From NCBI GenBank assembly GCA_964540025.1, contig CAZIKQ010000044.1:1-14671 (forward strand): DNA of 14,671 nt, read 5' to 3'. Below the pieces are notes generated by a model, which was given only the letters and a program-made list of their open reading frames with translations, did not search any database and was not told the origin of the DNA. The DNA comes from RGIG250 sp964540025. GTDB taxonomy: Bacteria; Bacillota; Negativicutes; Selenomonadales; Selenomonadaceae. Within the stretch, counting starts at the first letter, position 1. Every line of letters begins with the position of its first letter. Shown in pieces: positions 1 through 7,144 of the stretch. A program made the position numbers and the translations under genes.

Positions 1-2
1 CT

Positions 3-41
3 TCAATCCATACCCCCGATCACCTGACGGATAACCTGTAA
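3..41 (+). other. Possible last codons of an upstream gene
   Basis: All three forward frames close within the first 41 bases: TGA at 25-27, TAA at 32-34 and TAA at 39-41. The longest reading (12 codons ending at 39-41) would give SIHTPDHLTDNL. In Bacillus subtilis the gene before topA is dprA/smf, so a dprA tail is a reasonable guess from gene order, but this short stretch has no recognisable motif and the frame cannot be decided. The bases after it (about 38-60) are AT-rich and lead into the topA ribosome binding site. This is inference only. Confidence 0.2.
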
Positions 42-73
42 ATATAAATCAACAAACATAAGGAGGGACTGCA

Positions 74-2377
74 GTGCCTGCAGCATCCGCAAAAACGTCA
101 ACTACCAGAAAACCCGCTTCCCGGACGGCGGGGAAGAAAACTGCCGTCAGAAACAAAACCGCCGGCAAGACGCTGGTGGTGGTGGAATCTCCGGCCAAGG
201 CAAAGACCATCGAGAAATACCTTGGCTCAAAATATACCGTCAAGGCCTCCATGGGCCATCTGAGAGATTTGCCCCGCAGCCAGTTCGGCATCGACGTGGA
301 TAAGGATTTTGAGCCAAAATACATAAACATCCGGGGCAAGGGCGATATCATCAAGGATTTGAAAAAAGCGGCAGATAATGCTGATAAGGTCTATCTGGCC
401 AGCGACCCGGACCGGGAAGGGGAGGCCATCGCCTGGCATTTGGCCCATATCCTGGGCATAAATCCGGCGGATAACTGCCGCATCGTGTTTAATGAAATTA
501 CCAAGCCGGCCATACAGGCGGCGGTGAAAGCCCCTCATCCCATCGAGATGGAGCGGGTGGACGCCCAGCAGGCCCGGCGGCTCCTCGACAGAATCGTGGG
601 CTATCAGCTCTCCCCCCTCCTTTGGCGAAAGGTAAAAAAGGGCCTGTCCGCCGGGCGGGTCCAATCCGTTACCGTGAAGCTCATCGCCGACCGGGAAAAG
701 GAAATAGAGTCCTTCGTTTCCCGGGAATACTGGTCCGTTGACCTTCGCCTGCGCCGGGAAAAGTCCCCCCTCTTTACGGCGGCCCTCGTTTCAATAGAGG
801 GCAAACGCCTGGATGAGAAGCGGGATGACGGCTGGATACCGGCCATTCCCGACGAAAAGACCGCCCTGAAGATTAAGGCGGAGCTGGAAAAGAACGCCGA
901 TAAGCTGAAGGTAGAGGAAATCAAAAGGAATACCGTCCTCCGGAAAGCGGCCCCGCCCTTTAATACCAGCAGCCTCCAGCAGGACGCCGCCCGCAAGCTG
1001 GGCTTTACCTCCCGCAAGACCATGATGATCGCCCAGCAGCTTTATGAAGGCATCCGGATCGGCTCCGGCCACGTCGGCCTCATCACCTATATGCGCACCG
1101 ATTCCACCCGCCTTTCCGCCGTGGCGCTGAATGCCGTCCGGGATTATATCGGGGGAAAGTTTGGCGGCGATTTCCTGCCGGAAAAGCCGAATTTCTACAG
1201 CACCGGCAAAAATGCCCAGGATGCCCATGAAGCCATCCGTCCCACTGACGTAAACAACGCCCCGGAGGATATCGAAAAATACCTCTCCGTCGACCAGTTC
1301 AAGCTGTACCGCCTCATCTGGCAGCGGTTCGTGGCCTGCCAGATGACCCCGGCTGTCTACGACCGACTCACGGTGAACATTTCCGCCGGTAAGAAATACC
1401 TTTGCCGGGCGGCGGGCTCTGTCCGTACCTTCCCGGGCTTCATGGCGGTTTATGCCGGGATCGAGGACAAGCGGGAGAAGGACGTGAAGCTGCCGGAGCT
1501 GAAGGAAGGGGACAGGCTGACCCTTCAGGAAGTAAAGCCCGAACAGCACTTCACCGAGCCGCCTCCCCGCTACAATGAAGCCTCCCTCGTCCACCTGCTG
1601 GAAAAGCTGGGCATCGGCCGTCCCAGCACCTACGCCCCCACCATCGAGACCGTCATCGCCCGGGGCTACGTGGTGCGGGAGGAAAAGCACTTCCGCCCCA
1701 CGGAGCTGGGCGTGCTGGTGGTAAATATGCTGGAGGAATACTTCCGGAGCATCGTGGATGTGAAATTCACGGCGGACATGGAAGCAAAGCTGGACAGCAT
1801 CGCCGAGGGCAAGCTTCACCGCAACGACCTGCTGAAGGAATTTTACGGTCCCTTCCACGCCACCATTGAAAAAGCCGATGAAGCCATCGGCCATGTGACC
1901 ATCGAGCCGGAAAAAACCGATGTGATTTGCGAGCTGTGCGGCCGCAACATGGTTATCCGCCAGGGCCGGTTCGGCAAATTCCTGGCCTGCCCCGGCTTCC
2001 CGGAGTGCCGCAATACAAAGCCCATCATCGTTTCCACCGGCTGCCGCTGTCCCAAGTGCGGCGGCGACGTGCTGGAGAAAAAATCCCATCGGGGGAAGCT
2101 GTTCTACGGCTGCAGCAATTATCCCCGGTGCGATTTCACCACCTGGGACAAGCCCCTGAAGGAGCCCTGTCCCAAGTGCGGCGGGCTGCAGCTCCAATAC
2201 CGCTACAAGAACGGCCGCGCCGTGGCCTATTGCTACAACCCGGACTGCGAGAGCCGGAAGGATAACCCGGTAAATAAGGAGCTTGACCGGGTGGCCCAGC
2301 GGATGAAAAAGCTGGCGGCAGGGGAGACCGCCAAACCACCGGCGAAGAAAACCGCAGTCAGGAAAGCAAAAAAGTAA
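74..2377 (+). CDS. topA: DNA topoisomerase I (type IA)
   Basis: Relaxes negatively supercoiled DNA by cutting one strand through a tyrosine-phosphate intermediate. The GTG start at 74 follows AGGAGGG (61-67) by 6 nt. After a basic, Lys/Thr/Ala-rich extension of about 33 residues, the TOPRIM domain begins with VVVESPAKAKTIEKYLG (catalytic Glu38) and carries the DPDREGE motif at 111-117 for Mg binding. The active-site tyrosine is Tyr339 in ITYMRTDS. Three four-cysteine zinc ribbons close the protein: Cys619/622/639/645, Cys659/662/680/686 (with an extra Cys657) and Cys699/702/720/725. A second basic tail follows. At 767 residues it has normal length for a Firmicutes topoisomerase I with three C-terminal fingers. 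trmFO starts 4 nt after the stop, so the two are probably cotranscribed, as in B. subtilis. Identity is very secure. Confidence 0.98.
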   Translation: MPAASAKTSTTRKPASRTAGKKTAVRNKTAGKTLVVVESPAKAKTIEKYLGSKYTVKASMGHLRDLPRSQFGIDVDKDFEPKYINIRGKGDIIKDLKKAADNADKVYLASDPDREGEAIAWHLAHILGINPADNCRIVFNEITKPAIQAAVKAPHPIEMERVDAQQARRLLDRIVGYQLSPLLWRKVKKGLSAGRVQSVTVKLIADREKEIESFVSREYWSVDLRLRREKSPLFTAALVSIEGKRLDEKRDDGWIPAIPDEKTALKIKAELEKNADKLKVEEIKRNTVLRKAAPPFNTSSLQQDAARKLGFTSRKTMMIAQQLYEGIRIGSGHVGLITYMRTDSTRLSAVALNAVRDYIGGKFGGDFLPEKPNFYSTGKNAQDAHEAIRPTDVNNAPEDIEKYLSVDQFKLYRLIWQRFVACQMTPAVYDRLTVNISAGKKYLCRAAGSVRTFPGFMAVYAGIEDKREKDVKLPELKEGDRLTLQEVKPEQHFTEPPPRYNEASLVHLLEKLGIGRPSTYAPTIETVIARGYVVREEKHFRPTELGVLVVNMLEEYFRSIVDVKFTADMEAKLDSIAEGKLHRNDLLKEFYGPFHATIEKADEAIGHVTIEPEKTDVICELCGRNMVIRQGRFGKFLACPGFPECRNTKPIIVSTGCRCPKCGGDVLEKKSHRGKLFYGCSNYPRCDFTTWDKPLKEPCPKCGGLQLQYRYKNGRAVAYCYNPDCESRKDNPVNKELDRVAQRMKKLAAGETAKPPAKKTAVRKAKK

Positions 2378-2381
2378 GCTG

Positions 2382-3758
2382 ATGAAAAAGGTTATTGTGA
2401 TCGGCGCCGGACTGGCCGGCTGTGAGGCCGCCTGGCAGGCCGCCCGGCAGGGAGTCCCGGTGACGCTGTATGAAATGAAGCCTCGCCGGATGAGCCCCGC
2501 CCACCATAGCGGGGATTTTGCCGAGCTGGTCTGCTCCAATTCCTTCCGGGCCGACGGGCTGCTGAACGCGGTGGGAGTCCTGAAGCAGGAAATGCGGGCC
2601 CTGGGGGGTCTGATCATTCGGATCGCCGATGAGGTAAGGGTACCGGCCGGGGGCGCTCTGGCGGTGGACCGGGTGAAATTCAGCCGCCGGGTGACGGAGG
2701 AGCTGGAGAACCATCCTCTGATCACCGTCTGCCGGGAGGAGGCAAGGGCAATCCCCGATGGGGACGGCGATACCATCGTGGTAGTGGCCACCGGCCCCCT
2801 GACGGATGGAGCCATGGCCGGGGAGGTGGCCCGCCTGACGGACGAACGGTCCTGCTACTTCTACGATGCGGCGGCCCCCATCGTTACTTATGAATCCATT
2901 GATATGACCTCGGCCTACTTCGCTTCCCGCTACGGCAAGGGAGACAGGTACGACTATATCAACTGTCCGCTGACTGAGGAAGAGTACGAGGTATTTTATC
3001 AGGCGCTTATCGGCGCGGAACGGGCGGAGCTTCACCGCTTTGAAAGGGAGCTCCACTTTGAGGGCTGTATGCCCGTGGAGACTATCGCGGCCAGAGGAAA
3101 GGACACCCTGCTGTTCGGTCCCCTGAAGCCGGTGGGGCTGGAAAATCCGGCCACCGGGGAACGCCCCTATGCCGTGGTCCAGCTGCGCCATGATGACGCC
3201 GCCGGTACCCTCTATAATCTGGTAGGCTTCCAGACAAACCTCAGGTGGCCGGAGCAGCGGCGGGTCTTCGGCCTGATCCCCGCCCTGCGGAACGCGGAAT
3301 TTGTCCGCTACGGGGTAATGCACCGGAATACCTTTGTAAATTCTCCCCGGCACCTCCTGCCTACCTATCAGCTGAAAAACTGTCAAAATGTCTTTCTGGC
3401 CGGGCAGATGACCGGGGTGGAGGGGTATCTGGAGTCGGCCTCCGCCGGGCTGGCGGCCGGGCTGAATGCCGGACGGCTGGCCCGGGGAGAGGCGCCGCTG
3501 GTCCTTCCGGCAGACACGGCTCATGGAGCCCTGGCCCGCTACATTACAACCGCCGATCCGGAAAATTTCCAGCCCATGAACGTGACCTTTGGCCTGATGC
3601 CGCCCCCCGACCCCCGGCAGGCGGCGAAGTACTTGGCCGCCAACGGCTCCCGGCGGCGGAAGCTGAAAAAAGCCGAACGGAAGGAAATCCAGGGCCGGCA
3701 GGCGGTAGATTCCCTGAGAGCTTTCAGGGAGAAAGAATTGAAAGACCTCAGCCGATAG
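2382..3758 (+). CDS. trmFO: Methylenetetrahydrofolate-tRNA-(uracil-5-)-methyltransferase TrmFO
   Basis: Makes 5-methyluridine at position 54 in the T-loop of tRNA, using methylenetetrahydrofolate as carbon donor and FAD as reductant. The N-terminus has the Rossmann dinucleotide motif GAGLAGCEAA (8-17). The family signature LVCSNSFRADGLLNAVG follows, with Cys51 at the place of B. subtilis Cys53, and Cys229 in FEGCMPVE matches the catalytic Cys226 region. The C-terminal FAD-binding stretch GQMTGVEGYLESASAG is near residue 341. Length 458 is slightly above the usual 435-450, the excess being a Lys/Arg-rich tail. The ATG at 2382 lies 4 nt after the topA stop with no good Shine-Dalgarno sequence (GGAAAG ends about 15 nt upstream), which suggests translational coupling to topA. 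The old name gid/gidA-like refers to the same family. Confidence 0.96.
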   Translation: MKKVIVIGAGLAGCEAAWQAARQGVPVTLYEMKPRRMSPAHHSGDFAELVCSNSFRADGLLNAVGVLKQEMRALGGLIIRIADEVRVPAGGALAVDRVKFSRRVTEELENHPLITVCREEARAIPDGDGDTIVVVATGPLTDGAMAGEVARLTDERSCYFYDAAAPIVTYESIDMTSAYFASRYGKGDRYDYINCPLTEEEYEVFYQALIGAERAELHRFERELHFEGCMPVETIAARGKDTLLFGPLKPVGLENPATGERPYAVVQLRHDDAAGTLYNLVGFQTNLRWPEQRRVFGLIPALRNAEFVRYGVMHRNTFVNSPRHLLPTYQLKNCQNVFLAGQMTGVEGYLESASAGLAAGLNAGRLARGEAPLVLPADTAHGALARYITTADPENFQPMNVTFGLMPPPDPRQAAKYLAANGSRRRKLKKAERKEIQGRQAVDSLRAFREKELKDLSR

Positions 3759-3769
3759 GGTAAAAACCA

Positions 3770-3896
3770 CTCCACAGCCTCCCCTATAGGGGAGGTGGCG
3801 GCGTAGCCGCCGGAGGGGTGATAGATGAGACGGGTGTTTGATTTTCACCCCTCAGTCGCTTTCAGCGACAGCTCCCCTAAAGGGGAGCCAATGGAG
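3770..3896. repeat. Palindromic multi-hairpin intergenic repeat (MITE-like)
   Basis: The element begins CTCCA (3770-3774) and ends TGGAG (3892-3896). Inside it holds four perfect hairpins: CCTCCCC/GGGGAGG (3778-3795, loop TATA), GGCGGC/GCCGCC (3797-3811), GTCGCT/AGCGAC (3855-3869) and GCTCCCC/GGGGAGC (3871-3888, loop TAAA). A central clamp pairs GAGGGGTG (3813-3820) with CACCCCTC (3846-3853). Comparing one end with the reverse complement of the other gives imperfect terminal inverted repeats of about 17 nt. There is no coding sequence. Repeats of this look (GGCTCCCCTTTAGGGGAGCTGTCGC and similar, split here between two hairpins) are scattered between genes in many Firmicutes genomes, which is recollection rather than a search. 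It may also act as a transcription barrier after trmFO. Confidence 0.8.
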
Positions 3897-3921
3897 GAAA
3901 GTGTTTACCTTCACTCCTCTT

Positions 3922-3951
3922 TTTACAGACAGCCCCGTTTTCTTCTAAAAT
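3922..3951 (+). promoter_or_regulatory. Candidate sigma-A promoter for hslVU
   Basis: TTTACA (3922-3927, 5 of 6 to the -35 consensus) and TAAAAT (3946-3951, 5 of 6 to the -10 consensus) are 18 nt apart in an AT-rich stretch just downstream of the palindromic repeat. Transcription would begin near 3958, giving a leader of only about 13 nt that still contains the GGTGA ribosome binding site (3961-3965) for an ATG at 3971. Prediction by eye only. Confidence 0.4.
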
Positions 3952-3970
3952 TTTGATTATGGTGACGACT

Positions 3971-4528
3971 ATGGAGAATGAAAGCTCAATTCAATTTCAT
4001 GCCACGACCATCTGCGCCGTGACAAAGGACGGCAAAACCGCCATCGCCGGAGACGGACAGGTCACCTTTGGCCAGGCGATGATTATGAAAGCCCATGCCA
4101 CCAAGGTGCGCCGCCTGTATCACGGCAAAATTTTAGCTGGGTTCGCCGGTTCCGTGGCCGATGCCTTTACCCTCTTTGAGAAGTTTGAGGGAAAGCTGGA
4201 AACGAACAACGGCAGTCTTCAGCGGGCGGCGGTGGAGCTGGCGAAGGAATGGCGGACCGACAGGATACTCCGGCGGCTGGAGGCCCTTCTGCTGGTAGCC
4301 GATGAAAACACTATCCTGATGATTTCCGGCAACGGGGAAGTCATCGAGCCGGACGGAGGCATCGCCGCCATCGGCTCCGGCGGCTTCTATGCCCTGGCGG
4401 CGGCCAGAGCCCTCAGCGCCCATACGGAAATGGAGCCGGAGGAAATTGCCCGGGAATCCCTGGCAATCGCGGCGGATATTTGCGTCTTTACCAACCATAA
4501 TATTAAAGTCGAGACTTTAGGAGAATAA
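3971..4528 (+). CDS. hslV: ATP-dependent protease HslV, peptidase subunit
   Basis: Proteasome-like threonine peptidase that forms a double-hexamer chamber and degrades proteins fed to it by HslU in the cytoplasm. The family sequence runs HATTICAVTKDGKTAIAGDG, then KVRRLYHGKILAGFAGSVAD, then GEVIEPDGGIAAIGSGG. The nucleophile should be Thr12, exposed after removal of MENESSIQFHA, a short propeptide like that of staphylococcal HslV. The frame is open to TTG 3953 and also has ATG 3959. I chose ATG 3971 because GGTGA (3961-3965) lies 5 nt before it and the earlier starts have no Shine-Dalgarno sequence. This gives 185 residues, normal for the family. hslU begins 2 nt after the stop. B. subtilis calls this gene clpQ/codW; there codV precedes it, but here no recombinase gene is present. 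Confidence 0.96.
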   Translation: MENESSIQFHATTICAVTKDGKTAIAGDGQVTFGQAMIMKAHATKVRRLYHGKILAGFAGSVADAFTLFEKFEGKLETNNGSLQRAAVELAKEWRTDRILRRLEALLLVADENTILMISGNGEVIEPDGGIAAIGSGGFYALAAARALSAHTEMEPEEIARESLAIAADICVFTNHNIKVETLGE

Positions 4529-4530
4529 TC

Positions 4531-5934
4531 ATGACAGAGCTTACTCCCCGGCAGATCGTAGCCGAGCTGGACAAATACATCGTAGGACAGGCCGAAGCAA
4601 AAAAATCCGTGGCGGTGGCCCTCCGGAACCGCTGGCGGGCCGCCCGGCTCGACGAATCCCTGAAGGAGGACATCGTTCCCAAGAATATCCTGATGATTGG
4701 CAGCACCGGCGTAGGCAAGACCGAGATCGCCCGGCGGCTGGCCAGGCTGGTTGACGCCCCCTTCGTCAAGGTCGAAGCCACCAAGTTTACGGAAGTGGGC
4801 TATGTGGGACGGGACGTGGACAGCATCGTCCGGGATCTGGCCCACGAAGCGGTGCGCAGCGTTCACAAGCGCCGCCTGGAGGAAGTGGAGGAACGGGCGG
4901 CGGAGCTGGCGGAGGAGCGGATCATTGACGCCCTGGTGCCGGAGTCCGGGAATGAGGACACTCCGGCCAATCCCCTGGCCAGGATGATGGACGCCTTTAC
5001 CGGCGGCGCGGACAGCGATGAAAAACCGGAGCCGGAGCCGGAGCGGAAGCTCAGCGCCGGCCGGGCTTTTGTGAAAAAGCGGCTGGCCAGGGGGGAGCTG
5101 GAAGAGGAGCTTATCGAGATAAGGCTGGAGAAACAGGAAATGCCCCAGATGATGGGGATGTTCGCCGGGCCGAACCTGGACGGCATCGGCGATGATTTGC
5201 AGGACATGCTGGGCAAGCTGGTGCCGAAGAAAAAGAAAAACAAAAAGGTCACCGTGGCTCAGGCCCGGAAAATTTTCCGTCAGGAAGAGGCGGAAAAGCT
5301 CATCGACATGGATAACGTCATCGAGACGGCCATCAAACAGGCTGAGCAGAGCGGCATCGTGTTCATCGACGAGATCGACAAGGTGGCGGCCAGGGGCGGC
5401 GCCGGCGGAGCGGACGTAAGCCGGGAAGGGGTTCAGCGGGATATACTGCCCATCGTGGAGGGAAGCACCGTCTCCACCAAGTACGGCCCGGTGAAAACCG
5501 ACCACGTCCTCTTCATTGCGGCCGGAGCCTTCCACGTGTCAAAGCCCAGCGACCTGATCCCGGAGCTCCAGGGACGCTTCCCCATCCGGGTAGAGCTGGA
5601 CTCCCTGAAAAAGGAGGACTTCGTCCGCATCCTGACGGAGCCGAAAAACGCCCTGGTCAAACAGTACGTCGCTCTGTTGGCCACGGAAGGAGTCACCGTG
5701 GAGTTCGCGGACAGCGCCATCCACCGGCTGGCCCGGATGGCGGAGGACGTAAACGCCCACACGGAAAATATCGGGGCAAGACGGCTTCATACCCTCCTGG
5801 AGAAGCTGCTGGAGGAGCTTTCCTTTGAGGCTCCCGACCTGGAGGATAAGACGGTGGTAATTGACGGGGATTACGTGGAAACCAGGCTGAAGGATATAAC
5901 CGTTGACTCTGATCTGAGCCGGTTCATCCTGTAA
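4531..5934 (+). CDS. hslU: ATP-dependent protease HslU, AAA+ unfoldase subunit
   Basis: Hexameric AAA+ ATPase that unfolds substrates and threads them into HslV. Walker A is GSTGVGKT (57-64, Lys63), the pore loop is GYVG with Tyr91, and Walker B is IVFIDEID (276-283, Asp280-Glu281). Between them lies the intermediate domain (about 110-240), rich in Glu and Lys. The sensor-2 region contains GARRLHTLLEKLLEE, and the C-terminus ends DLSRFIL, the tail that docks into HslV and activates it. At 467 residues it equals the usual Firmicutes length. The start ATG at 4531 is preceded by TAGGAGA (4518-4524) with 6 nt spacing, inside the end of hslV, so both subunits are cotranslated from one message. In B. 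subtilis codY follows; here a 188-nt gap leads to flgB instead. Confidence 0.97.
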   Translation: MTELTPRQIVAELDKYIVGQAEAKKSVAVALRNRWRAARLDESLKEDIVPKNILMIGSTGVGKTEIARRLARLVDAPFVKVEATKFTEVGYVGRDVDSIVRDLAHEAVRSVHKRRLEEVEERAAELAEERIIDALVPESGNEDTPANPLARMMDAFTGGADSDEKPEPEPERKLSAGRAFVKKRLARGELEEELIEIRLEKQEMPQMMGMFAGPNLDGIGDDLQDMLGKLVPKKKKNKKVTVAQARKIFRQEEAEKLIDMDNVIETAIKQAEQSGIVFIDEIDKVAARGGAGGADVSREGVQRDILPIVEGSTVSTKYGPVKTDHVLFIAAGAFHVSKPSDLIPELQGRFPIRVELDSLKKEDFVRILTEPKNALVKQYVALLATEGVTVEFADSAIHRLARMAEDVNAHTENIGARRLHTLLEKLLEELSFEAPDLEDKTVVIDGDYVETRLKDITVDSDLSRFIL

Positions 5935-6016
5935 ATCCTTTCACCGGGACGGCAAAAAAGGGAAAACGAGACTTTTGTCCATGGCCTTAGTGAGAGATTT
6001 CCTATTACAAAAAGAC

Positions 6017-6045
6017 TTTCCAAGATTCTTATTTTATGGTATCAT
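6017..6045 (+). promoter_or_regulatory. Candidate sigma-A promoter (extended -10) of the flagellar operon
   Basis: TTTCCA (6017-6022, 4 of 6 to -35) is followed after exactly 17 nt by TATCAT (6040-6045, 5 of 6 to -10), and TG at 6037-6038 supplies an extended -10. It lies in the AT-rich part of the 188-nt gap between hslU and flgB, so transcription would start about 6052 and leave a 71-nt leader. I see no TAAA-N15-CCGATAT type sigma-28 site in this gap. The rest of the gap (5935-6016) has no ORF and no clear terminator after hslU. Confidence 0.55.
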
Positions 6046-6062
6046 TATCCACAGTGAAAAAT

Positions 6063-6084
6063 CGGGTAGTTATACCGTTTTTTT
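6063..6084 (+). promoter_or_regulatory. Leader hairpin followed by seven T, attenuator-like
   Basis: CGG(G)TA at 6063-6068 pairs with TACCG at 6073-6077 (one bulged G, loop GTTA) and is followed directly by seven T (6078-6084). This is the layout of an intrinsic terminator, but the stem is only 5 bp, so termination would be weak or conditional. It sits about 11 nt into the predicted leader and 38 nt before the flgB ATG. It could be an attenuator, an RNA stability element or chance in an AT-rich leader. Confidence 0.3.
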
Positions 6085-6122
6085 GATAGGAAATTATATT
6101 TAATCTTTGAGGGAGAAAAGCG

Positions 6123-6557
6123 ATGCTGGAACAAATATTCAATGCCCCCTCCATGCATTACCTCAGCCGCGGGATGGAGGCCGCGTCTCTCAGGCAGGGC
6201 GTTATCGCCAATAATATCGCCAATGTAAACACTCCGGAATTTAAGAAGAGCGAGGTCCTCTTTGAGGATATGCTTGCCCAGGAGCTCATGCCTGCCCCGA
6301 AGGAAAAGGACGGGAAGCTGAAGCTGGCCCGGACCAATGAAAAGCATATCGGCGGCCCGAAGGCAGAAAAGCCCTTTAAGGCGGTGCCCGTCGTAAAAAA
6401 GCACACGGAACTTACCATGCGCACTGATGGAAACAACGTGGACATCGATGAAGAAATGGCCCGCCTGTCCCAGAACCAGCTTTATTATCAGGCCATGGCC
6501 AGCTCCCTTGGCGGCTACATTTCCGATGTGAAATCCGTAATTACCAGCAACGGCTGA
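6123..6557 (+). CDS. flgB: Flagellar basal body rod protein FlgB
   Basis: Proximal rod subunit, exported through the flagellar type III apparatus and placed next to FliE on the MS ring. The rod-protein signature ANNIANVNTPEFKKSEVLFE starts at residue 29, and the C-terminus (RLSQNQLYYQAMASSLGGYI) has the amphipathic helix typical of axial proteins. Length 144 is normal. The ATG at 6123 has GGGAG (6111-6115) 7 nt upstream. It is the first gene of the flagellar operon and follows the predicted promoter in the 188-nt gap after hslU. flgC follows after 23 nt. Confidence 0.96.
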   Translation: MLEQIFNAPSMHYLSRGMEAASLRQGVIANNIANVNTPEFKKSEVLFEDMLAQELMPAPKEKDGKLKLARTNEKHIGGPKAEKPFKAVPVVKKHTELTMRTDGNNVDIDEEMARLSQNQLYYQAMASSLGGYISDVKSVITSNG

Positions 6558-6580
6558 CAGCTTTTTTCGAGGTGAAGATC

Positions 6581-7036
6581 ATGAGATTATTCGGTGGAAT
6601 CGACGCGGCCGCCAGCGGCCTTACCGCTGAACGCCTGCGGATGGATGTAATCGCCAACAATATCGCCAACGCCAATACCACCAGAACGGCGGAAGGCGGC
6701 GCTTTCAAACGCAAATACGTCATTTTTGAGCCTCGGGTCGAATCCGAGCCGAATTTTGCCAGGATTCTGGCCGGAGAGATTTTTCCCCCAAAGAACCCCG
6801 TTGGCAAAGGGGTCAGGGCGACCAGAATCGGGACGGACGACACCCCCGGCACCATGGTTTACGATCCCGGCCATCCCGACGCCAATGCCGAGGGCTATGT
6901 GGAAAAGCCCAATATCAACATTGTGGCCGAAATGGTGGACATGATAACCGCCTCCCGGGGCTACGAAGCAAATGTCACCGTCATCAATGCCGCCAAGACA
7001 ATGGCTCAGAGCGCCCTCGATATCGGCAAGGGCTGA
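6581..7036 (+). CDS. flgC: Flagellar basal body rod protein FlgC
   Basis: Second proximal rod protein, exported by the flagellar type III system and stacked on FlgB. The N-terminal rod signature ANNIANANTT is at 25-34, and the C-terminal axial helix contains MVDMITASRGYEANVTVINA. I chose ATG 6581 (151 residues, MRLFGGIDAAASGL) because GAGGTGA at 6569-6575 lies 5 nt before it. A GTG at 6572 in the same frame would overlap that ribosome binding site and is unlikely. Length is normal. A 108-nt structured gap separates it from fliE. Confidence 0.96.
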   Translation: MRLFGGIDAAASGLTAERLRMDVIANNIANANTTRTAEGGAFKRKYVIFEPRVESEPNFARILAGEIFPPKNPVGKGVRATRIGTDDTPGTMVYDPGHPDANAEGYVEKPNINIVAEMVDMITASRGYEANVTVINAAKTMAQSALDIGKG

Positions 7037-7054
7037 TTGGAAACATGGAAATAT

Positions 7055-7087
7055 GAGGCGGCCGGAATGATTGAGTGGCCGCCCCTC
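7055..7087 (+). other. GC-rich stem-loop between flgC and fliE
   Basis: GGCGGCC (7057-7063) pairs perfectly with GGCCGCC (7077-7083) around a 13-nt loop. After a 2-nt bulge three further pairs can form. No T run follows, so it is not an intrinsic terminator. Inside an operon such a hairpin could set mRNA processing or stability between flgC and fliE. No function is shown by the sequence. Confidence 0.4.
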
Positions 7088-7093
7088 TGAAGG

Positions 7094-7119
7094 ATAACGA
7101 TTTGAAGAATAACGACTTG
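7094..7119 (+). repeat. Tandem direct repeat ATAACGAYTTG upstream of fliE
   Basis: ATAACGATTTG (7094-7104) and ATAACGACTTG (7109-7119) differ at one base and are spaced 15 nt start to start, 26 nt before the fliE ATG. They may be a small local duplication or a binding site; nothing else in the window carries the same pair as far as I noticed. Confidence 0.35.
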
Positions 7120-7144
7120 CTAGTAACAGGCAGAGGTGTTCATT

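Noticed and set aside
791..2815. A 674-codon open frame on the minus strand across topA and the start of trmFO
   Set aside because: It is a shadow of the topA and trmFO codon pattern, with no ribosome binding site noticed and no family resemblance.
2358..3848. A 496-codon open frame on the minus strand opposite trmFO that starts in the palindromic repeat
   Set aside because: It is antisense to trmFO along its whole useful length, and its Gly/Pro/His-rich translation looks like a shadow.
3959..3961. ATG 3959 as the hslV start
   Set aside because: No Shine-Dalgarno sequence precedes it, while GGTGA at 3961-3965 is ideally spaced for ATG 3971. It is kept only as an alternative.
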